Source of the DNA: Xylophilus sp. Leaf220
Lineage (GTDB): Bacteria; Pseudomonadota; Gammaproteobacteria; Burkholderiales; Burkholderiaceae_C
Assembly (NCBI RefSeq): GCF_001421705.1
Contig: NZ_LMKO01000012.1
Location: 228,277 to 292,276 of the forward strand
Direction of reading: 5' to 3'
DNA length: 64,000 bases
This document shows, piece by piece, positions 33,526-42,901 of the stretch (positions are counted from its first letter, which is position 1; each line of letters starts with the position of its first letter). A program made the translations under genes and the position numbers. The notes beneath the pieces were generated by a model. It worked only from the letters and a program-made list of their open reading frames with translations, was not told the DNA's origin and ran no database searches.

Positions 33526-33798
33526 TCAGGAGGTTTCGATCGCCAGCGCATGCACGCCCTGGTCGATGAAATCGCGCAGCGCATCATACACAAGGCGATG
33601 TTGCGCCACGCGGGCCTTGCCGGCGAAGAGCGGCGTGGCGATCCGCACCCGGAAGTGGGTGCCGAACCCGGTGCCGTTGGCGCCGGAATGGCCTGCGTGG
33701 GCGGCGCTTTCGTCGATCACCTTGAGCGCGGTCGGTGCGAGCCGCGAGGCCAGGCGTTCGTGGATCGCGTCTGCCGTCAGGACGAGGGTGGCGCTCAT
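33526..33798 (-). CDS. bolA: BolA-family protein
   Basis: A 90-residue BolA/IbaG-type protein. The conserved core is visible: THFRVRIATPLFAGKARVAQHRLVYDALRDFIDQGVHALAIE, residues 46-87, with the invariant His that can ligate an Fe-S cluster together with a monothiol glutaredoxin. BolA proteins act in iron-sulfur cluster trafficking and envelope/stress control. It overlaps yciB by four bases (ATGA). Confidence 0.92.
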   Translation of the reverse strand: MSATLVLTADAIHERLASRLAPTALKVIDESAAHAGHSGANGTGFGTHFRVRIATPLFAGKARVAQHRLVYDALRDFIDQGVHALAIETS

Positions 33799-34337
33799 TT
33801 CGCGGCCTCCTCGGTATTCATGAACCGGCTCAGGTACAGGGCCTGCACCACCACGAACACGGCCATCAGGCCCATGCCGCCGAAGAGCTTGAAGTTGACC
33901 CAGGTGTCCAGGTCGTAGTTGTAGGCCACCCATAGGTTGAGGCAGCCCATCACCGCGAAGAACCCGACCCAGCTCCAGCAGGCGGTGCGCCAGGCGCTGT
34001 CGGGCAGCTGCATCTGGGCGCCCATCAGCGACTTGATGAAATTCTTCTTGAAGAAGAGCTGGCCGATGGCCAGGGCGCCGCCCATGAGCCAGTACAGCAC
34101 CGTCGGCTTCCACATGATGAAGGTCTCGTCGTGGGCCAGCAGCGTGGCACCGCCGAAGAGCACGATCACCCCCAGGCTCATCCACTGCATCGGCTCGACC
34201 TTGCCGTTGCGCCAGCGCAGGTAGCCGATCTGCAGGACCGTGGCCGCGATCGCGATGCCGGTCGCAACGTAGATCCCCCAGATCTTGAAGGCAACGAAGA
34301 ACAGGATGATGGGAAAGAAATCGATCAGCAGTTTCAT
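33795..34337 (-). CDS. yciB: Septation protein A / YciB (inner-membrane)
   Basis: A 180-residue polytopic protein of the IspA/YciB family. It has the hallmark start MKLLIDFFPIILFFVAFKI, WMSLGVIVLFGGATLLAHDETFIMWKPTVLYW (residues 53-84), FFKKNFIKSLMGAQMQLP and NLWVAYNYDLDTWVNFKLFGG. Five hydrophobic helices. Family members influence division-site envelope synthesis. Upstream of and overlapping bolA, an arrangement typical of beta-proteobacteria. Confidence 0.95.
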   Translation of the reverse strand: MKLLIDFFPIILFFVAFKIWGIYVATGIAIAATVLQIGYLRWRNGKVEPMQWMSLGVIVLFGGATLLAHDETFIMWKPTVLYWLMGGALAIGQLFFKKNFIKSLMGAQMQLPDSAWRTACWSWVGFFAVMGCLNLWVAYNYDLDTWVNFKLFGGMGLMAVFVVVQALYLSRFMNTEEAAK

Positions 34338-34407
34338 GCGGTCGCGCCGTGGTCCGGCGATGCGTGGTGCGAAGGCGCGATTGTCGCGCCCCCTGCGGAG
34401 CCTCGGC

Positions 34408-34836
34408 TCAGGTGCCCGAAGCCGGGGTGAAGTCGAGCGAGGCCGAGTTCATGCAGTAGCGCAGGCCGGTGTCGGTCGGGCCGTCCGGAAAGACGTGGCC
34501 CAGGTGGGCGCCGCACTGGGCGCAGACCGTCTCGGTGCGCACCATGCCGTGGCTGCGGTCGACGATCTCGCGGATCGCGCCGGGCACGGCCTTGGAGAAG
34601 CTGGGCCAGCCGCAGCCGGCGTCGAACTTGGTGTGCGAGTCGAACAGCGTATTGCCGCAGCAGACGCAGTGGTAGCTGCCGTCGGCCCACACCGCGTTGT
34701 ACTTGCCGGTGAAGGGCCGCTCGGTCGCGGCGTGGCGGGTGATCTCGAAGGCGCCGCGTTCGGCGCCCTTCTGTGCGAGCAGTTCCTTCCACTCGGCATC
34801 GGTCTTCTGTACGGCAGTGGCAACGTGTTCGGTCAT
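34408..34836 (-). CDS. msrB: Peptide methionine-(R)-S-oxide reductase
   Basis: Repairs oxidised methionine in proteins. 142 residues. Two zinc-binding CxxC pairs (CVCCGN and CAQCGAH), the substrate loop CGWPSFSKA and the catalytic Cys in [10 protein letters not shown] are all present. The ATG at 34836 overlaps the selO stop by four bases, fixing the start; an in-frame ATG at 34869 would lie inside selO. Coupling to selO suggests a shared oxidative-stress role. Confidence 0.95.
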   Translation of the reverse strand: MTEHVATAVQKTDAEWKELLAQKGAERGAFEITRHAATERPFTGKYNAVWADGSYHCVCCGNTLFDSHTKFDAGCGWPSFSKAVPGAIREIVDRSHGMVRTETVCAQCGAHLGHVFPDGPTDTGLRYCMNSASLDFTPASGT

Positions 34837-36365
34837 GAGGAGCAGCTGATTTCTATGGAAGAGGCCCAATCGGGGGGGAAGCCGGCATATGCGTCGAAGC
34901 CCGGATGTTCGTCACATGGGGCGGCCAGCAGCCGGCGCAAGGTATGGACTTCCGAGAAGTCTTTTAGTTTCGCCTGCCGGATCGCCTGCTCGCCCAGGTG
35001 GTTGCGCAGGACGAACCTGGGATTGGTTTTGAGCATCGATTCGCCTGCCAGTCCGCGGTCCGCGCCGGCCAGGCGCTCCGAATACTGTAGCAACCAGGCA
35101 TCGAACCGCACACGGTCGATGACCATATCCTGCACCGGCGCATCGGTGGCGCCGGTAACGTGGTGCGACAGGCGGCGCCAGAAGATGGTCCAGTCGGTCC
35201 GCTCGGCGGCCAGGAGCTTGAGCAGGCGGTCTATCAGGTCTGCGTCCGTTTCCCGGGCGTCCGTCAGCCCCAGCTTGGCACGCATGCGGCCGAGATAGGC
35301 CGCCGGGAACGCGCCGCGGTAGCTTTCCAGCGCTTCCAGCGCGATCTTTTCGGCGTCGATCAGCGGCATCAGCGCCTGGCCCAGGCAGAAGAGGTTCCAG
35401 TAGGCGATATTGGGCTGCTGGTTGTAGGCGTAGCGGCCCTGGGTGTCGCTGTGGTTGCAGATGTGCGCCGGGTCGAAGCCGTCGAGGAACTGGAACGGCC
35501 CGTAGTCGATGGTCAGGCCCAGGATGCTCATGTTGTCGGTGTTCATCACGCCGTGGCAGAACCCGACGGCCTGCCACTGCGCCACCATCTCGGCGGTGCG
35601 CAGGGACACCGCCTTCAGCATCGCCGCATAGGGGTTGCCGCCCAGGTCGACACCGCCCCGGCATTCGGGGTAGTGCCGGTCGATCACATGGTCGGCAAGG
35701 CGGCGCAGGTCGTCGATCTGGCCCCGGGCCGCGAAATGCTCGAAATGGCCGAAGCGCACGAAGCTCGGCGCCACCCGCGCCACGATGGCGGCGGTCTCGG
35801 TGGTTTCGCGCCGTACCGGCGTGTCGGAGCCGACGATGCACAGCGCGCGGGTCGTCGGAATGCCCAGGCCGTGCATCGCCTCGCTGCACAGGAACTCGCG
35901 GATGCTTGAGCGCAGCACCGCGCGGCCGTCGCCGCCGCGGGAGTAGGGCGTGGGGCCGGCGCCCTTCAACTGGATCTCCAACCCGGATGCCGTCTGCCCC
36001 AGCGTCAGCGCGCGGCCGTCGCCCAGCTGCCCGGCCCAGACGCCGAACTGGTGGCCGCTGTAGACGGTGGCGTAGGAGGCGGTTCCGGCCGCGGGCCGGT
36101 TGCCGGCGAACACGTCCAGCACCGCGGGGTCGTCGAGCGCACCCGGCGCCAGGCCGACCAGCGCAGCGACTGCGGGGCTGGCGTCGACCAGGTAGGGCGG
36201 TGCGACCGGGCGTGCGGGAAGTCGGGTGAGGAAGTCGGTGCCGAGCGCTGCGAAACCGGGCTGCCAGGCCAGTCCCAGGTCGATCGCGCCTGCGGACAAC
36301 GCCTCGGCGCGGTAGGAGATGCCGGCGGGGGAATCGGCAGGGGAATCGGCGGTCGAGGATGTCAT
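34833..36365 (-). CDS. selO: SelO-family protein adenylyltransferase (YdiU)
   Basis: A pseudokinase-fold enzyme that transfers AMP to proteins; E. coli YdiU modifies redox proteins such as glutaredoxin. 510 residues from the ATG at 36365. Family motifs: [83 protein letters not shown] and [21 protein letters not shown]. The C-terminus is ISCSS: the third-last residue is Cys where eukaryotic SelO has selenocysteine. It overlaps msrB and is divergent from the acyl-CoA ligase. Confidence 0.95.
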   Translation of the reverse strand: MTSSTADSPADSPAGISYRAEALSAGAIDLGLAWQPGFAALGTDFLTRLPARPVAPPYLVDASPAVAALVGLAPGALDDPAVLDVFAGNRPAAGTASYATVYSGHQFGVWAGQLGDGRALTLGQTASGLEIQLKGAGPTPYSRGGDGRAVLRSSIREFLCSEAMHGLGIPTTRALCIVGSDTPVRRETTETAAIVARVAPSFVRFGHFEHFAARGQIDDLRRLADHVIDRHYPECRGGVDLGGNPYAAMLKAVSLRTAEMVAQWQAVGFCHGVMNTDNMSILGLTIDYGPFQFLDGFDPAHICNHSDTQGRYAYNQQPNIAYWNLFCLGQALMPLIDAEKIALEALESYRGAFPAAYLGRMRAKLGLTDARETDADLIDRLLKLLAAERTDWTIFWRRLSHHVTGATDAPVQDMVIDRVRFDAWLLQYSERLAGADRGLAGESMLKTNPRFVLRNHLGEQAIRQAKLKDFSEVHTLRRLLAAPCDEHPGFDAYAGFPPDWASSIEISCSS

Positions 36366-36504
36366 CGTTTTATTGTCCCGCACGCATCCATCACGCGTCC
36401 GCATGAGGGCAATCCCGTAAGAAGGCCCATGTTGCGCTGCGCAATACTGGTCGCCCGTTGCGCCCGCAACCCACCACCAACGCCATTCAGCCAAAGGACC
36501 GTCC

Positions 36505-38145
36505 ATGCTGGGCCTCATGCAAAGCCAACCCCTGCTCATCTCGTCGCTGCTCGAGTTCGCCGAACGCCACCACGGCGACGGCGAGATCGTCTCGCGCCGA
36601 GTGGAGGGCGACCTGCACCGCTACACCTACCGCGACCTGGCCCTGCGCGCACGCCAGGTAGCGCGCGCCCTCGACGCGGAAGGCCTGCCGGCCTCGACCC
36701 GCGTGGCCACGCTGGCCGTCAACGGTTACCGCCACCTGGAGCTGTACTACGGAGTGAGCGGCTCCGAGCGGGTGCTGCACACGGTCAACCCGCGGCTGCA
36801 CCCCGACCAGATCGCCTGGATCGCCGGCCATGCAGAAGACCGGATCCTGTTCTTCGACCTGTGCTTCCTGCCGATCGTGCAGGCGGCGCACGCCAAGTGC
36901 GGCACCGTCAAGAAGTGGATCGCCCTGTGCGACGCCGACCGGCTGCCGCAGGACAGCGGCATCCCGGGCCTGGAGAGCTACGAGGCCTGGATCGGTGCCC
37001 AGCCGGCCACCTACGACTGGCCGACCATCGACGAGAACACCGCCTCCAGCGTCTGCTACACCAGCGGCACCACCGGCAATCCGAAGGCCGTCATGTACAG
37101 CCACCGCTCCAGCGTGCTGCATGCGTACGGCTCGGCCCTGCCCGACGTGATGGCGCTCTCGGCGCGCGATGCGGTGCTGCCGGTGGTGCCGATGTTCCAC
37201 GTCAACGCCTGGGGCATCCCGTACTCGGCCCTGCTCACCGGCTGCAAGCTGGTGTTCCCCGGCGCGGCGCTGGACGGCAAATCGGTCTACGAGCTGATCG
37301 AGGCGGAGGGCGTGACCTTCGCCGCCGGCGTGCCGACGGTCTGGCAGATGCTGCTCGGCCACATGAAGCCGCAGGGCCTGCGTTTCTCGACGCTCAAGCG
37401 CACGGTGATCGGCGGCTCGGCCTGCCCGCCGGCCATGATCACCGCCTTCCAGGACGACTACGGCGTGGAGGTGCTGCACGCCTGGGGCATGACCGAGCTG
37501 TCGCCGCTCGGCACGCTCTGCACCCTGAAGAACAAGCACCTGGCCCTGCCGGCCGAGGAGCAGATGAAGATCCGCATGAAGCAGGGCCGCGCGATCTTCG
37601 GTGTCGACATGAAGATTGTCGACGGCGACGGAAACGAGCAGCCGTGGGACGGTCGCACCTACGGCGACCTGTACGTGCGCGGGCCGTGGACGGTCGGCTC
37701 CTACTACGGCGGCGACGCCAGTCCGCTGGTGCCGGATGCCCAGGGCCGCGGCTGGTTCCCCACCGGCGACGTGGCCACCATCGACCCCGACGGCTACATG
37801 CAGATCACCGACCGCAGCAAGGACGTGATCAAGTCGGGCGGCGAGTGGATCAGTTCGATCGACATCGAGAACATCGCGATGTCGCATCCCTCGGTCGCGA
37901 TCGCCGCCTGCATCGGCATGCCGCACCCCAAGTGGGACGAGCGGCCGATCGTGGCGGTGGTGCTGCGTCCGGGCGCGGTGGTCACGCGGGAGGAACTGCT
38001 GCAGTTCTACGAGGGCAAGACCGCCAAGTGGCAGGTGCCCGACGACGTGGTCTTTGTCGGCGCGATACCGCTGGGAGCCACCGGCAAGATGCTGAAGACC
38101 CGGCTGCGCGAGCAACTGGCCGATTACCGGCTGCCGGGCGCCTGA
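36505..38145 (+). CDS. Medium/long-chain acyl-CoA ligase (AMP-forming)
   Basis: A 546-residue ANL-superfamily enzyme that activates a carboxylic acid to its CoA thioester. The P-loop motif [78 protein letters not shown] and the catalytic lysine in GATGKMLK are present. It most resembles the AlkK-like fatty acyl-CoA ligases. It heads a plus-strand block of a liv-type importer and beta-oxidation genes, so it probably activates the acid that these genes handle; the exact substrate cannot be read from sequence. Confidence 0.93.
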   Translation: MLGLMQSQPLLISSLLEFAERHHGDGEIVSRRVEGDLHRYTYRDLALRARQVARALDAEGLPASTRVATLAVNGYRHLELYYGVSGSERVLHTVNPRLHPDQIAWIAGHAEDRILFFDLCFLPIVQAAHAKCGTVKKWIALCDADRLPQDSGIPGLESYEAWIGAQPATYDWPTIDENTASSVCYTSGTTGNPKAVMYSHRSSVLHAYGSALPDVMALSARDAVLPVVPMFHVNAWGIPYSALLTGCKLVFPGAALDGKSVYELIEAEGVTFAAGVPTVWQMLLGHMKPQGLRFSTLKRTVIGGSACPPAMITAFQDDYGVEVLHAWGMTELSPLGTLCTLKNKHLALPAEEQMKIRMKQGRAIFGVDMKIVDGDGNEQPWDGRTYGDLYVRGPWTVGSYYGGDASPLVPDAQGRGWFPTGDVATIDPDGYMQITDRSKDVIKSGGEWISSIDIENIAMSHPSVAIAACIGMPHPKWDERPIVAVVLRPGAVVTREELLQFYEGKTAKWQVPDDVVFVGAIPLGATGKMLKTRLREQLADYRLPGA

Positions 38146-38178
38146 TCGCGGCGCGCGCGGGTGGGTCGCCAGCGTTAC

Positions 38179-38194
38179 AGCACGGTCGTTCGCT
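38179..38194. promoter_or_regulatory. Candidate TetR-type operator upstream of the liv-type operon
   Basis: AGCACGGTCGTTCGCT matches 15 of 16 bases of the site at 43673-43688. It lies 82 bp before the binding-protein ATG. Near-palindromic CGxxCG-centred sites of this kind are typical of TetR-family repressors of fatty-acid catabolism; no TetR gene lies in the window. Confidence 0.55.
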
Positions 38195-38275
38195 TAGGGG
38201 CATTCCCTGTGCGGCCGGCCGGCCAAGCTTTGTAAGCTGGCCGCGTCGAGTCCATACAACCACAGGAGACAAACC

Positions 38276-39508
38276 ATGCGTCCGATTCCTTCCCTGCTTG
38301 CGTTCTGCATGATGGCGGCGAGCACCGGTGCCGCGTTCGCGCAGAGCGGCCAGACCGTCAAGATCGCATGGCTCGACCCGCTGTCGGGCCTGATGGCCGC
38401 GGTCGGCACCAACCAGCTCAAGAGCTTCCAGTTCCTGGCCGAGGAGTTCAACAAGAAGAACGCCGCCGGTGTGAAGTACGAGATCATCGGCATCGACAAC
38501 AAGCTGAGCCCGCAGGAGACCACCAGCGCGCTGCGCTCGGCGATGGACCAGGGCGCCCGTTACGTGGTGCAGGGCAACGGATCGGGCCCGGCACTGGCGA
38601 TCATGGACGCGCTGGAGAAGCACAACGCCCGCAATCCCGGCAAGGAAGTGCTGTTTCTCAACTACGCCGCGGTCGACCCGGACCTTACCAACAGCAAGTG
38701 CAGCTACTGGCACTTCCGCTTCGACGCCGACACCTCGATGAAGATGGAGGCGCTGACCACCTACATGAAGGACCAGCCCGAGATCAAAAAGGTCTACCTG
38801 ATCAACCAGAACTACTCGCACGGCCAGCAGGTGTCGAAGTTCGCCAAGGAGAACCTGAAGAACAAGCGGCCCGACGTCGAGATCGTGGGCGACGACCTGC
38901 ATCCGCTGGCCCAGGTGCGCGACTTCTCCCCCTACATCGCCAAGATCAAGCAATCGGGCGCCGACTCGGTCATCACCGGCAACTGGGGATCCGACCTGGC
39001 GCTGCTGATCAAGGCCAGCAACGACGCGGGCCTGAACGTCAAGTTCTACACCTACTACGCGGTCACCACCGGCACCCCGACCGCCATGGGTGCCGCGTCC
39101 GACGGCAAGGTCTATGCGGTGGGCTACGGCCACTACAACATGGGCGGCGAGATCCAGAAGCTGGCCGACCAGTACAAGGCCAAGTTCAACGACGACCTCT
39201 ACACCACCGACATCTACACCGTCTATGCCGCCCTGACCGAGGCTTTCGTGCGCACCAAGTCGACCGACCCGGTCAAGGTGGCCGCCGCGATGGAGGGCAT
39301 GAAGTTCAAGAGCTACAACGGCGACGTCGAGATGCGCAAGAACGACCACCAGCTGCAGCAGGGCCTCTACATCTCGCGCTGGGAAAAGGCGGGCGGCAAG
39401 TACCCCTACAGCCCCGAGAACACCGGCTACACCCTGGCCCCGGTGAAATACTACGAAGCTTACGTGGCCAGCACGCCGTCGTCGTGCCAGATGAAGCGCC
39501 CGTCCTGA
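38276..39508 (+). CDS. Branched-chain-amino-acid-type ABC transporter binding protein
   Basis: A 410-residue periplasmic binding protein (type I fold, LivK-like). Signal peptide residues 1-22 (GAAFA-QS), then VKIAWLDPLSGLMAAVGTNQLKSFQF, YEIIGIDNKLSPQETTSALRSAMDQGARYVVQG and DFSPYIAKIKQSGADSVITGNWGSDLALLIKA in the usual order. It starts a five-gene importer locus. Given the surrounding acyl-CoA genes the ligand may be a carboxylic acid rather than an amino acid; this is inference. A GGAGA ribosome site precedes the ATG. Confidence 0.93.
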   Translation: MRPIPSLLAFCMMAASTGAAFAQSGQTVKIAWLDPLSGLMAAVGTNQLKSFQFLAEEFNKKNAAGVKYEIIGIDNKLSPQETTSALRSAMDQGARYVVQGNGSGPALAIMDALEKHNARNPGKEVLFLNYAAVDPDLTNSKCSYWHFRFDADTSMKMEALTTYMKDQPEIKKVYLINQNYSHGQQVSKFAKENLKNKRPDVEIVGDDLHPLAQVRDFSPYIAKIKQSGADSVITGNWGSDLALLIKASNDAGLNVKFYTYYAVTTGTPTAMGAASDGKVYAVGYGHYNMGGEIQKLADQYKAKFNDDLYTTDIYTVYAALTEAFVRTKSTDPVKVAAAMEGMKFKSYNGDVEMRKNDHQLQQGLYISRWEKAGGKYPYSPENTGYTLAPVKYYEAYVASTPSSCQMKRPS

Positions 39509-39524
39509 GCGCCGCCTGAACCAC

Positions 39525-39542
39525 CCGGCCCGCCAGGGCCGG
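39525..39542 (+). other. Stem-loop between binding-protein and permease genes
   Basis: CCGGCCC-GCCA-GGGCCGG is a perfect 7-bp stem with a 4-nt loop, 16 bp after the binding-protein stop. Hairpins here in ABC operons commonly stabilise the binding-protein mRNA and lower downstream expression; that role is inferred. Confidence 0.55.
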
Positions 39543-39624
39543 CGTCGGCTCCCGGGGCGCGCGCCTTGCGCTCCGGGCCTCCCATCCTGCTCCACACCGG
39601 ACGCCCACGGCGCTCCCATCACCG

Positions 39625-40578
39625 ATGAATGCAGAGTTCTTCGTCATCTCGCTGCTCAACGGCGTGAGTTATGGCCTGCTGCTGTTCATGCTGAGCTCGG
39701 GCCTGACCCTGATCTTCAGCATGATGGGCGTGCTCAATTTCGCGCACACCAGCTTCTACATGCTGGGCGCGTACCTGGCGTATTCCATCTCGCAGGTGGT
39801 CGGCTTCTGGCCGGCGCTGGTGCTGGCTCCGCTGGCGGTCGGCCTGCTGGGCGCCGCCTTCGAGCGCTACTGCCTGCGCCGGGTGCACAAGTTCGGCCAC
39901 GTGCCCGAACTGCTGATCACCTTCGGCCTGTCGTACCTGATCCTGGAGCTGGTGCAGCTGATCTGGGGCCGCTCCACCGTGCCCTACGGCCTGCCGACGC
40001 AGCTGCAGGGGCCGCTCTTCACCCTCTACGGCACGCAGTTTCCCAAGTCGCGCTCCTTCATCATGCTGGTGGCACTGCTGATGCTCGCGTCGGTCTGGTT
40101 GCTGCTGACCCGCACCCGGATCGGCCTGGTGATCCAGGCCGCGCTCAAGCATCCCGACATGGTCGAGGCGCTGGGCCACAACGTGCCGCGGGTCTTCATG
40201 ATGGTCTTCGGCGGCGGCGCGGCGCTCGCGGGCCTGGCCGGCGTGATCGGCGGCAACACCTACGTGACCGAGCCGGCGATGGCGGCCTCGGTCGGCTCGA
40301 TCATCTTCGTGGTGGTGGTCGTCGGCGGCATGGGTTCCCTGGCGGGGGCGTTCCTGGCATCGCTGCTGATCGGGCTGCTGCAGACCTTCGCGGTGGCGCT
40401 CGACTGGTCGATGGCCGGCGGCCTGCGCAACCTGGGCATGGCGGTGACCGACCAGACCTTCGGCTGGCCGCTGCTGCGGCTGACCGTGTCGCAGGTGGCG
40501 CCGATCCTGCCCTACCTGCTGCTGGTACTGATGCTCATCTTCCGCCCCAAGGGCCTGCTCGGCACTCGGGAGGACTAG
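39625..40578 (+). CDS. livH: Branched-chain-type ABC transporter permease LivH
   Basis: A 317-residue inner-membrane permease. FFVISLLNGVSYGLLLFMLSSGLTLIFSMMGVLNFAHTSFYMLGAY (residues 5-50) is the LivH N-terminal signature, followed by FGLSYLILELVQLIWG, RTRIGLVIQAALKHPDMVEALGHN and LAGLAGVIGG. About eight helices. Its stop is followed within two bases by the ~95-bp repeat, separating it by 155 bp from livM. Confidence 0.94.
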   Translation: MNAEFFVISLLNGVSYGLLLFMLSSGLTLIFSMMGVLNFAHTSFYMLGAYLAYSISQVVGFWPALVLAPLAVGLLGAAFERYCLRRVHKFGHVPELLITFGLSYLILELVQLIWGRSTVPYGLPTQLQGPLFTLYGTQFPKSRSFIMLVALLMLASVWLLLTRTRIGLVIQAALKHPDMVEALGHNVPRVFMMVFGGGAALAGLAGVIGGNTYVTEPAMAASVGSIIFVVVVVGGMGSLAGAFLASLLIGLLQTFAVALDWSMAGGLRNLGMAVTDQTFGWPLLRLTVSQVAPILPYLLLVLMLIFRPKGLLGTRED

Positions 40579-40580
40579 GC

Positions 40581-40678
40581 ATGACCCCCAGTCTCCGCGC
40601 ACTGCGTGTCGCTGCGCCAACCCCCTTGCAGGGGGCGACACCGGTGGCCCGGCGAAGCCGGATCCACGGTGTTTCCGG
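40581..40678 (+). repeat. ~95-bp dispersed repeat, copy 2, between livH and livM
   Basis: Same ordered blocks as 9374-9470: ACCCCCAG, CACTGCGTGTC, the CCCCCTTGCAGGGGG hairpin (40620-40634), CCGGCGAAGCCGG and CCACGGTGTT. It sits inside what should be one operon, so if it terminates transcription at all it must do so partially. Confidence 0.8.
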
Positions 40679-40733
40679 CCGCGCCGCATCCATACACACA
40701 GATCGCGCAGCAGCGTGACGGGAATAATCTGAG

Positions 40734-42035
40734 ATGACAACTGTTTCGACCCACTACCGCTTCCGTCCGCTCAACATCGGCCGCTTCGTGGTGTGGAGCC
40801 TGTTCGCGGCGGCACTGGTCGTAGCGCCGATGCTGTTCACCAGCAGCCTGGCGCTGACGATGCTCTCGCAGATCGGCTACCTGATCATCATCTGCCTGTC
40901 GTACAACATGCTGCTGGGGCAGGGCGGCATGCTGAGCTTCGGCCATGCGGTCTACACCGGCATGGGCTCCTTCATCGCGGTGCATGCGATGAACGCCGCG
41001 GCACGCGAAGGCGGCTTCCACGTGCCGCTGGTGTTGGTGCCGGTCGCGGGCGGGCTGGCCGGGCTGGCGGTGGCGGTGCTGCTGGGCTACGTGACCACCA
41101 AGAAGTCGGGCACGACCTTCGCGATGATCACCCTGGGCATCGGCGAGCTGGTCGCGTCGATGGCGCTGATGTTCCCCGAGTTCTTCGGCGGGGAGGGCGG
41201 CATCACCACCAACCGCGTCTACGGCGCCAAGTTCCTCGGCTGGGACTTCGGGCCGCAGATGCAGGTGTACTACCTGATCGCCGCCTACTGCTTCGTCTGC
41301 ACCGGGCTGATGTTCGCCTTCACCGGCACGCCGCTCGGCCGCATGCTCAACGCGGTTCGGGACAACCCGGAGCGGGTCGAGTTCATCGGCTACAGCACCC
41401 GGCACGTGCGCTATTTCGCGTTCATCATCGCCGGCTTCTTCGCCGGCGTGGGCGGCGGGCTGGCGGCTATCAACTTCGAGATCGTCACCGCGGCCGACAG
41501 CGTGAGCGTGGTGCGCTCGGGCGGCTACCTGCTGTTTACCTTCCTGGGCGGCGCCACCTTCTTCTTCGGGCCAATCATCGGCGCGGTTCTGCTGGTGCTG
41601 GCCTCGGTGCTGCTGTCGGAGCTGACCAAGGCCTGGCTGCTCTACCTGGGCATCGCCTTCCTGATCATGGTGATGTATGCGCCCGGCGGCATCGCCAGCC
41701 TGGTGATGCTCAACCTGCGGATGGCGCGCTACGGCCGGCTGAGGCCGCTGCTGCCGCACTACGCGGCGCTGCTGGCGGCGATCGTGGTCGCGGTGGCGGG
41801 CGGTGCGGCGATGGTCGAGATGCTCTACCACCTGCAGCTCAATGCCGCCGTGGGCCCGCAGCTTGCCTACATGGGCCTGACGCTGCAGGCCGACCGGCCG
41901 ACGACCTGGCTGGGGGCCGGCGCCTTGTTCGTCGCCGGTGCCGCACTCTTCGAATGGGCCCGCCGGCGCTTCGTCCGGGCCTGGGACGTGGCGCAGGAAT
42001 CGGTCGAGAAGCAGAGCCGGGGAGCCGCGGCATGA
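40734..42035 (+). CDS. livM: Branched-chain-type ABC transporter permease LivM
   Basis: A 433-residue permease, longer than many LivM proteins because of a C-terminal extension with two more hydrophobic segments and a basic cytoplasmic tail. Core motifs: YNMLLGQGGMLSFGHAVYTGMGSF, VTTKKSGTTFAMITLGIGELVASMALMF, GRMLNAVRDNPERVEFIGYSTRHVRYFAF and FLGGATFFFGPIIGAVLLV. Its TGA overlaps the ATG of a 22-codon reading frame (ATGA). Confidence 0.93.
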   Translation: MTTVSTHYRFRPLNIGRFVVWSLFAAALVVAPMLFTSSLALTMLSQIGYLIIICLSYNMLLGQGGMLSFGHAVYTGMGSFIAVHAMNAAAREGGFHVPLVLVPVAGGLAGLAVAVLLGYVTTKKSGTTFAMITLGIGELVASMALMFPEFFGGEGGITTNRVYGAKFLGWDFGPQMQVYYLIAAYCFVCTGLMFAFTGTPLGRMLNAVRDNPERVEFIGYSTRHVRYFAFIIAGFFAGVGGGLAAINFEIVTAADSVSVVRSGGYLLFTFLGGATFFFGPIIGAVLLVLASVLLSELTKAWLLYLGIAFLIMVMYAPGGIASLVMLNLRMARYGRLRPLLPHYAALLAAIVVAVAGGAAMVEMLYHLQLNAAVGPQLAYMGLTLQADRPTTWLGAGALFVAGAALFEWARRRFVRAWDVAQESVEKQSRGAAA

Positions 42036-42100
42036 ACCCGCGCCCGGCCGTTGCGAAAAAAGCGCGCGCCGCAGCGCGCAGCACGGAGGTTGTCCAATGA
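42032..42100 (+). CDS. 22-residue basic micro-ORF bridging livM and livG
   Basis: MNPRPAVAKKARAAARSTEV plus VQ and a stop. Its ATG overlaps the livM stop by four bases and its TGA overlaps the livG ATG by four bases, so translation could pass from livM to livG through it. It contains the livG ribosome site (GGAGGT). It may simply be a coupling device; whether the peptide accumulates is unknown, and chance is possible. Confidence 0.4.
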   Translation: MNPRPAVAKKARAAARSTEVVQ

Positions 42101-42900
42101 GCGCCGTCATGACCGAAAACACCCGCGCGGTCGCCCATCCCGAGGCCACGCCGCCCGCCGTCGAGCTGCGCGACCTGCGCAAGAGCTTCGGCCGCACCGA
42201 CATCATCCGGGGCGCCAACCTGTCGGTCGCGGCGGGAGAGCGGGTGGCGATCATCGGGCCCAACGGCGCCGGCAAGTCGACGCTCTTCAACCTGATCAGC
42301 GGCCGCCTGGTGCCCAGCAGCGGCGAGATCCGCCTGCACGGCAAGCGGATCGAGGGCCGGGCGCCCTACGAGATCAACCGCATGGGCCTGGCCCGCAGCT
42401 TCCAGATCACCAACATCTTCCCCAAGCTGAGCGTGTTCGAGAACCTGCGCTGCGGCGTGCTCTGGAGCCTGGGCTACCGCTACACCTTCCTGCGCTTCCT
42501 CTCGGGCCTGCACGACGCCAACGCCCGCACCGAGCAACTGGCCGAGCGCATCGGTCTGGCCGGCAAGCGCGACGTGCTGGCGGCCAACCTGACCTACGCC
42601 GAACAGCGCGCGCTGGAGATCGGCATCACCATCGCCGGCGGTGCCGACGTGGTCCTGCTCGACGAGCCCACCGCCGGCATGAGCCGCAGCGAGACGCGGC
42701 ACTTCATCGACCTGATCCGCGAGGTGACCACCGGCAAGACGCTGCTGACGGTCGAGCACGACATGGGCGTGGTCTTCGGCCTGGCCGACAAGATCGCGGT
42801 GGTGGTCTACGGCGAGGTGATCGCCTTCGACACGCCCGAGGCGGTCCGCGCCAATCCAAAGGTGCAGGAAGCCTATCTGGGCACGGCGGGAGGCCATTGA
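42097..42900 (+). CDS. livG: Branched-chain-type ABC transporter ATPase LivG
   Basis: A 267-residue ATP-binding subunit. Walker A GPNGAGKST, Q-loop near SFQITNIFPKLSVFENL, signature region LTYAEQRALEIGITIAGG, Walker B VVLLDEPTAGMS and H-loop TVEHDMGVVFGLADKIAVV. GGAGGT lies upstream of the ATG. It pairs with LivF, one base after its stop, to energise LivH/LivM. Confidence 0.95.
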   Translation: MSAVMTENTRAVAHPEATPPAVELRDLRKSFGRTDIIRGANLSVAAGERVAIIGPNGAGKSTLFNLISGRLVPSSGEIRLHGKRIEGRAPYEINRMGLARSFQITNIFPKLSVFENLRCGVLWSLGYRYTFLRFLSGLHDANARTEQLAERIGLAGKRDVLAANLTYAEQRALEIGITIAGGADVVLLDEPTAGMSRSETRHFIDLIREVTTGKTLLTVEHDMGVVFGLADKIAVVVYGEVIAFDTPEAVRANPKVQEAYLGTAGGH

Positions 42901-42901
42901 G

